A stretch of 64,000 bases of DNA from Bryoerythrophyllum caledonicum (lineage: Eukaryota; Streptophyta; Bryopsida; Pottiales; Pottiaceae): NCBI GenBank assembly GCA_963971425.1, contig OZ020516.1:14124593-14188592 (forward strand), read 5' to 3'. Below the pieces are notes generated by a model. That model worked only from the letters and a program-made list of their open reading frames with translations. It did no database searches and was not told where the DNA came from. Position numbers and translations under genes: made by a program. This document shows positions 57,364 through 64,000 of the stretch, piece after piece (the stretch's first letter is position 1; each line of letters starts with the position of its first letter).

Positions 57364-59130
57364 CTAGTAATAAGATATCACCCTTCGTGAGATTAGTGCC
57401 CCAGGCAACTGGCCAAACAATGGAAGTGGGGGCCAATCCCAAACCCAGCTATACTTGATGCCGTAAACACATCTCGTAATCTCATCGGCACAGAACCAGA
57501 AGTCAAAATTTATTTTGGCCCTTGTCCCAAACCCGGTCATGCGGCCGATGTAAGTTGGTGCTGGAGTACCCTTCTTCTTATCTTTGACGACAAGAGCCAC
57601 ACACTTCTTCTTGTGCCCTGATTGAATGCCGTGGAAAATTCAATGCAACTCTATTCATCTTGCTCGAGTTTTACCAGTCGAGCCATTGAACCTTGTATTT
57701 TGGCGAGACAATTGACGCAGACATCTTCTGCAACTTCACAAGAGACATTTTGGGCTTCTCTAGTTGACTGTAGTGAGTATTAATCTATAAACCTTGTAAT
57801 AACAAAGTCAATATGTGAAGTAAATTAAAAGAAAAAATGGATAAAGTATTGGGTCCACTTACGGCTTCAAGAAACATCGGACCGTTTGCCGGTTTGGCCA
57901 CTAAAGTCATTTTGTCAAATTCACTTCTAGAAGATTTTACTTTCGCCAGAGATGCATCATTCATGGCCTTAGTGAAACCGGCGGATGTTTGATTAGACTC
58001 CTCTGTGCGCTCCATATACAGACGTCCTGCTTCGTCTTCAGCAGCTGCAATCTCTTGCTGAAGTTGGTTGAGGTTAGAATAAAATTAAAAAACGAGAGGA
58101 TACAAGTTTAGTGACGAAAGAGGGTTGAAACGAGAAATTGACAACACTTACTCGATTGAGGAATCTGATAAAAACATCACAGGTTAATGGATACCAGGCG
58201 TAGGGCCTAGGTCTATTCTCACATAATTTATATTCTTCCTCAGTTAACAAGTCCTTGAACTCAGTCAAATTGAACATCCTATAAGTCTTCACTTGGTGGA
58301 GTCTATGGACTAAGTTTGTTTTGGCATGGGCGTTATTTGTGGACCTAATGAAGAAAGACCATTAACACAAATAAGTACATAGACATCACAAAGAAAAAAG
58401 AATTGAGAGAAGCTCATCAATAGATTGAAAAAATGCTTGAAAACAAGACTTACTTGTTAATGTCATTCATTGCATTGATGAGGACTTCAGTACTGCTCTT
58501 GGGAAATAGCAAGATAGAATCAACTGAGAAATGCCAATCCGGATCCTCACTATGCAAAAGAGTTATATATCTTGTCCAAGCTTGGTGGCGATGATTCCCA
58601 TCCCAAATGAAGAACATTTTCTCACATAGATCTCCCTAATGCTCGTTACTTTTTAGCTCTTCCTCAAACAAATCATTTGCTAGAACCCAATGATGGTCCC
58701 AAGTACTTCTAATCTCGTTAGAAACATGACGAGAAGATCCAGTGTTATTAGTGATCAAAACGTAAAATACCCTATCACCCTCCCGATATCCATGAACAAA
58801 ATCTGACTCCAAACGCTTGACGTTTGACAACGGAAGGGGCAAAACTTTGGGTAAAGGTATCATGCGACAAACAGGGATCTTCAGCCGAGATAAAGAATGG
58901 GGTATGAAACGTAGAATTTGAATGATGGAATTAGAATCCAACCTCTCCTTCAACTTAATGGCATCTTCAGCGCGGTCAATGGAGAGCTTATCATCAATAA
59001 CGCCACCCTCCAACTTGTTGACAGAAGGTGAGGATGGCTTATCGCCATCTATAGGTTCAACCATATCCGGATCACTTCTCTGTGGTTTCAATGCATAAAA
59101 GTCAAAATGCCCATGTAATGTCAGCACCAT
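57364..59130 (-). pseudogene. Multi-exon gene with ParB-like GNHR motif, one in-frame stop
   Basis: Exon 1 is 59130-58454 (the start may instead be ATG 59064), then exons 58344-58153, 58057-57863 and 57767-57675; all have GTAAGT-type or GTAAAA donors, AG acceptors and compatible phases. A further open segment (57617-57364) has an unresolved junction. Exon 1 has IPLPKVLPLPL, a middle REGDRVFYVLI, and FIWDGNHRHQAWTRY. The last resembles the GxHR-type motif of ParB/sulfiredoxin-like folds. A TAG at 58638-58636 interrupts exon 1. The last segment has KINFDFWFCADEITRC and a Trp/Pro-rich stretch. I do not recognise the family as a whole. It lies directly upstream of the hAT exons on the same strand, so it may be part of a larger mobile unit or a decayed host gene. 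Confidence 0.45.
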
Positions 59131-61610
59131 CACACGAAGATGCACCAAGACAAGACCAGCATGAGAAGAGGAAGACGACCAACATCATCAATACGAAGTA
59201 GACCAGCAAGAGAAGACCAACATAACAAGAGGAAGACGACCAGCACCTTCACAAAGGGTGGAGATTACAAGTTAAAAAAACGACCTAAGAGGCACCTCGG
59301 TGCGGAGGCCCCTATTCTCCTCTGACTGTGATCTTGTAGTACTCAAGGAAATGTAATTTACATGAGATTACGAGCACCATGAACACGAGGATGAACACCA
59401 AGACAAGACCAGCATGACAAGAGGAAGACGACCCGCATCATCAACACCATGAAGACCAATAAGACAAGACCAGCATGAAAAGAAGAAGACGACCAAAACC
59501 ATCAACGCGGGGAAGACCAGCAAGACAAGACAAGCATGAGACGAGGAAGACTACCAGCGCCATCTCATCAAGGCCTGAGATTACAAGTAAAAAAGAGATA
59601 GCAAAGAAGCACCTTTGTGCCGAGGCCCCTACTCTCGCCTTCTTGTGATCTTGCAACCTATCACAGAGAGTAGATCCCATTAGTAACTCAACACGAGCAC
59701 CATCAATAGGAGCACCTTAAACACGATGAAGACCAGCATGACACAAGGAAGACATGACCACGATAAAGACCAGCATGACACGAGGAAGACATGACTACGA
59801 TAAAGACCAACATGACAAGACTAGCAGGACAAGATGAAGACCTAAGCACAATGAGACGAGCATGTCAAGACACGATCAAGACTAGCAAGCAAGACCAACA
59901 TGACACGATGAAGACCAGCATAACAAGACTAACATGATGAGGAAGAGGACCAAAGCCATCTCACATAGCCCCGAGGTTACAAGTAAAAAAAACGACCTAA
60001 GACGCACCTCGGTGTTGAGGCCCCTATTCTCTCCCGACTGTGATCTTAAAGTACTAAAGGAAATCCACTTAAGATGAGAACACGAGAACCATCAACACGA
60101 GGATGAGAATCTAGAAAAGACGAGATCAACAAGAGGAAGACGACCAACATCATCGACACGATGAAGACCAGCATGACAAGACCAACATGAGAAGAAGAAG
60201 ACGACCAGAATCATCAACACGAGGAAGACCAGCAAGATAAAACAAGCATGACGCAAGAAAGGCTAGCAGCGCCATCTCACAAAGCTCCGATAATACAACT
60301 AAAAAAAATGAAGCAAAGAGACACCTCGGTGCCGAGGCCCCTAATATCCATTGACTGTGATCTTGCAGTTCTTAAGGAAATCCAATCAGATGAGAACAGC
60401 AGCACCATCAATACGATGATGAACACTAAGACAAGACCAACATGACAAGAGGAAGACGAACAAAATCGTCTAAACGATGAAGACCAGCAAGACAAGACCA
60501 ACATGACAAGAAGAAGACGACCAACGGCATCTCACTAAGTTCCAAGATTATAAGTAAAAAAAAAGGAGCAAAGAGGCACCTCGGTGCCGAGGCCCCTACT
60601 CTCGCCTTCTTGTGATCTTGCAACCTATCACAGAGAGTAGATCCCATTAGTAACTCAACACGAGCACCATCAACAGGAGCACCTTTAACCCGATGAAGAC
60701 CAGCATGACACGAGAAAGACATGACCACGATAAAGACCAGCATGACAAGATTAAAACATGAGCACAATGAAGACCAGCATGACAAGACACGATGAAGACC
60801 AACATGTCCAAATCAGCATGACAAGATAGCATGACACTATGAAGACCAACATGACAAGACCAGCATGACTAGAAAGACAACCAGAGCCATCTCACGTAGC
60901 CCCGAGATTACAAGTAAAAAAACGACCTAAGAGGCACCTCGGTGCCGAGGCCCCTATTCTCCCATGACTGTGATTGTGCAATACTCAACGAATCATGCAC
61001 TTTTGATGAAAACACAAACACCATCAACACGATCAACACCAGCTACACAAGACCAGAACAACATGAGGAAGACGACCACAGTCATCAACGCGAGGAAGAC
61101 CAGCTAGACAAGACCAATATGAAAAGAAGAAGACGACCCACGCCATCTCACTTCAGCCCAAGATTACAAATAATAAAAAACGACCTAAGAGGCACCTCAG
61201 TGCCGAGGCCCCTAGTATCCCCTGACTATGATCTTGTAGTTCTTAAGGAAAATCTACTTTAGATGATAACACGAGCACAATCAACACAAGGATGAACACC
61301 AAGACAAGACCAGCATGACAAGAGAAAGACGACCAGAATCATCAACACGATGAAGACCAGCAAGACCATACCAACATGACAAAAGGAAAACGACCAGAAG
61401 CATCAACTCGATGAAGAAAAGCAAGACAAGTCCAACATGACAAGAGGAAAACTACAAGCGCCATCTTACTAAGGCCCGAGATTACAAGTTAAAAAAAAGG
61501 AGCAAAGAGGCACCTCGGTGCCAAGGCCCCTAATATCCCCTGACTCTCATCTTGCAGCACTTACGGAAACATGCACTTTAGATGAGAACACGAGCACCAT
61601 CAACACAAGG
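59120..61610 (-). repeat. Palindrome-rich satellite, left (inverted) array
   Basis: The array alternates two parts. One is a block with GGCACCTCGGTGCCGAGGCC, then CCTATTCTC..TGACTGTGATCTTG. The other is a variable number of GAAGACCAGCATGACAAGA-like units of about 18-60 bp. Palindrome cores occur near 59307, 59624, 60020, 60336, 60590, 60947, 61206 and 61522. The core holds CCTCGG/CCGAGG and GGCAC/GTGCC. Its reverse complement matches the right array, so orientation is opposite. Open frames through it are repeat translations. Confidence 0.85.
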
Positions 61611-64000
61611 TTAGGGACCTCGGCACCGAGGTGCCTCGAAGGTCGTTTTTTCCTTCGTGTAATATCGGGCTTTAGTGAGTTTGCGCTGGTTGTCCTCCTC
61701 TTGTCATGATGGTCTTGTCTTGCTGGTCTTCATGGAGGTTGATGAGGCAGGTCGTCTTCGTCTTGTCATTTTGGTCGAGAATTGGTGTTCATCGTTGTGT
61801 TGATGGTTCCTGGGTTCACATTTTAAGTGGATTTCCTTTAGTGCTGCAAGTTCCCAGTCAGAGGATAGAAGGGGCCTCGGCAACAAGGTGCCTCTTTGTT
61901 TCAATTTATTCACTTGTCAACTTGGGCCTTGGTGAGTACTGCAAGATCACAGTCATGGGATATGAGGCCACTCGGCAACGAGGTACCACTTTGCTTCTAT
62001 TTTCTGACTTGTTATCTCGGGCCTTAGTGGGTACTGCAAGATCACAGTCATGGGATATGAGGTAACGTCGGTACGGAGGTGCCTCTTTGCTTCTATTTTT
62101 TTACTTGTTATCTCGGGCCTTAGTGAGTACTGCAAGATCAAAGTCATCGGATATGAGGCACCTCGGCAACGAGGTGCCACTTTGCTTCTATTTATTTACT
62201 TGTTATCTCGGGCCTTAGTGAGTACTACAAGATCCCTGTCATGGAATAATAGGGGCCTCGGTACCGAGGTGCCTCTTTGCTTCTATTTTTGTACTTGTTA
62301 TCTCCGACCTTAGTGAGTACTGCAAGATCACAGTCATGGGATATTAGGAGCCTTGGCAACGAGGTGCCTGTTTGCTTCAATTTATTTACTTGTCAAATCG
62401 GGCCTTGGTGAGTACTGCAAGATCACAATCATGGGATATGAGGCACCTCGGCAACGAGGTGCCACTTTGCTTCTATTTTTTTACTTGTTATCTTGGGCCT
62501 TAGTGAGTACTACAAGATCCTTGTCATGGAATAATAGGGGCCTCGGTACCGAGGTGCATCTTCGCTTCTATTTTGTACTTGTTATCTCGGGCCTTAGTGA
62601 GTAGTGCAAGATCACAGTCATGGGATATTAGGGGCCTCGGCAACGAAGTGCCACTTTGCTTCTATTTTTTTACTTGTCAATTCGGGCATTGGAGAGTACT
62701 GCAAGATCACAGTCATGGGATATGAGGCACCTCGGCAACGAGGTGCCACTTTGCTTCTATTTTTTTACTTGTTATCTCGGGCCTTAGTGAGTACTGCAAG
62801 ATCACAATGATCGGATATATGGCACCTCGGCACTGAGGTGCCACTTAGATCATTCTTTTCTTCGTGTAATATCAGACTTTAGTGAGATGGCGTTGGTCGT
62901 CCTTCTCTTGTCATGATGGTCTTGTCTTGCTGGTCTTCATGGAGGTTGATGAGGCTGGTCGTCTTTGCCTTGTCATTTTGGTCAAGGCTTGGTGTTCATC
63001 GTTGAGTTGATGGCACTCGTGTTCACATTTTAAGTGGATTTCCTTTTGTGCTGCAAGTTCCCAGCCAGAGGATAGAAAGGGCCACGGCAACAAGGTGCCC
63101 CTTTGCTTCAATGTATTTACTTGTTAACTCGGGCCTTGGTGAACACTCCAAGATCACAGTCATGGAATATTAGGGGCCCCGGTACTGAGGTGCCTCTTTG
63201 CTTCTTTTTTTTACTTGTTATCTCGGGCTTTAGTGAGTACTACAAGATCACAATCACGGGATATGAGGTAACCTCGGCAACGAGGTGCCTCTTTGCTTCT
63301 ATTTTTTTACTTGTTATCTCGGGCCTTAGTGAGTACTGCAAGATCAAAGTCATCGGATATGAGGCACCTCGGCAACGAGGTGCCACTTTGCTTCTATTTA
63401 TTTACTTGTTATCTCGGGCCTTAGTGAGTACTACAAGATCCCTGTCATGGAATAATAGGGGCCTCGGTACCGAGGTGCCTCTTTGCTTCTATTTTTGTAC
63501 TTGTTATCTCCGACCTTAGTGAGTACTGCAAGATCACAGTCATGGGATATTAGGAGCCTTGGCAACGAGGTGCCTGTTTGCTTCAATTTATTTACTTGTC
63601 AAATCGGGCCTTGGTGAGTACTGCAAGATCACAATCATGGGATATGAGGCACCTCGGCAAGGAGGTGCCACTTTGCTTCTATTTTTTTTACTTGTTATCT
63701 TGGGCCTTAGTGAGTACTACAAGATCCTTGTCATGGAATAATAGGGGCCTCGGTACCGAGGTGCATCTTCGCTTCTATTTTGTACTTGTTATCTCGGGCC
63801 TTAGTGAGTAGTGCAAGATCACAGTCATGGGATATTAGGGGCCTCGGCAACGAAGTGCCACTTTGCTTCTATTTTTTTACTTGTCAATTCGGGCATTGGA
63901 GAGTACTGCAAGATCACAGTCATGGGATATGAGGCACCTCGGCAACGAGGTGCCACTTTGCTTCTATTTTTTTACTTGTTATCTCGGGCCTTAGTGAGTA
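61611..64000 (+). repeat. Palindrome-rich satellite, right array with 1.2-kb higher-order repeat
   Basis: A basic unit of about 96 bp carries a hairpin (9-bp arms GGCACCTCG / CGAGGTGCC with a GCAA loop), the word TTTACTTGTTATCTCGGGCC and GCAAGATCACAGTCATGG. Another variant has the 14-bp palindrome CCTCGGTACCGAGG. Every 1206-1207 bp a spacer of about 250 bp with GTCTTGCTGGTCTTCATGG recurs (61640-61890 and 62846-63097), and the following monomers repeat in the same order (62141 with 63347; 62701 with 63908). The array runs off the window end. Confidence 0.88.

Noticed and set aside
59120-64000. CRISPR-like array (regular repeats with palindromes)
   Set aside because: Spacers are themselves repetitive, units are long and there are no cas genes; this is a eukaryotic satellite.

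Overview
The window looks like a transposon-dense intergenic stretch of a large streptophyte (green plant lineage) genome, most likely a charophyte-type alga. That placement is inference. It rests on one single-exon histone H4 gene of plant type, a possible histone-type 3' stem-loop behind it (flowering plants lack this), and a Ty3/gypsy element carrying a cytosine-5 DNA methyltransferase, a combination I recall being reported from charophytes and dinoflagellates. No bacterial or organellar signature is seen. Host coding content is small; most recognisable coding sequence belongs to mobile elements.

Region 1-30,029 holds two very long LINE-type retrotransposons on the + strand, each bounded by a perfect 13-bp target site duplication. 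LINE A is 319-13,118 and LINE B is 13,892-30,016. Both have a multi-kb 5' leader, an ORF1 with an RRM-like domain and coiled coil, and an ORF2 that begins with a 2A-like peptide. ORF2 continues with an APE endonuclease, reverse transcriptase, RNase H, a CCHC knuckle and an R2-type restriction-like (REL) endonuclease module: a dual-endonuclease (Dualen/RandI-like) plan. Both end in a structured 3' tail with compensatory base changes followed by (TTC)n. Both are damaged. LINE A has few lesions; LINE B carries many stops, a deletion in the APE domain and about 4.5 kb of extra sequence between ORF1 and ORF2, including a second copy of the 2A region.

Region 31,324-41,311 is a minus-strand Ty3/gypsy retrotransposon with 351-bp LTRs (6 differences). 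Its order is gag (two zinc knuckles), protease, DNA methyltransferase, RT, RNase H, integrase and a C-terminal PHD finger. It is broken by five in-frame stops (four TAG) and one frameshift. A DNA-methylation writer and a possible histone reader in one polyprotein is the most striking protein arrangement here.

Region 41,312-55,300 is mostly gene-poor, with histone H4 (43,988-44,299), a possible terminal exon (54,350-54,502), several minisatellites, a polypurine tract and a G+C-rich inverted minisatellite. Region 55,389-59,130 (minus strand) has a spliced hAT-type transposase C-terminal part and, upstream, a multi-exon gene with a ParB-like GNHR motif. From about 59,120 to the end lies a satellite built on short palindromes/hairpins. 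It is arranged as two oppositely oriented arrays meeting near 61,612; the right array has a higher-order period of about 1.2 kb.
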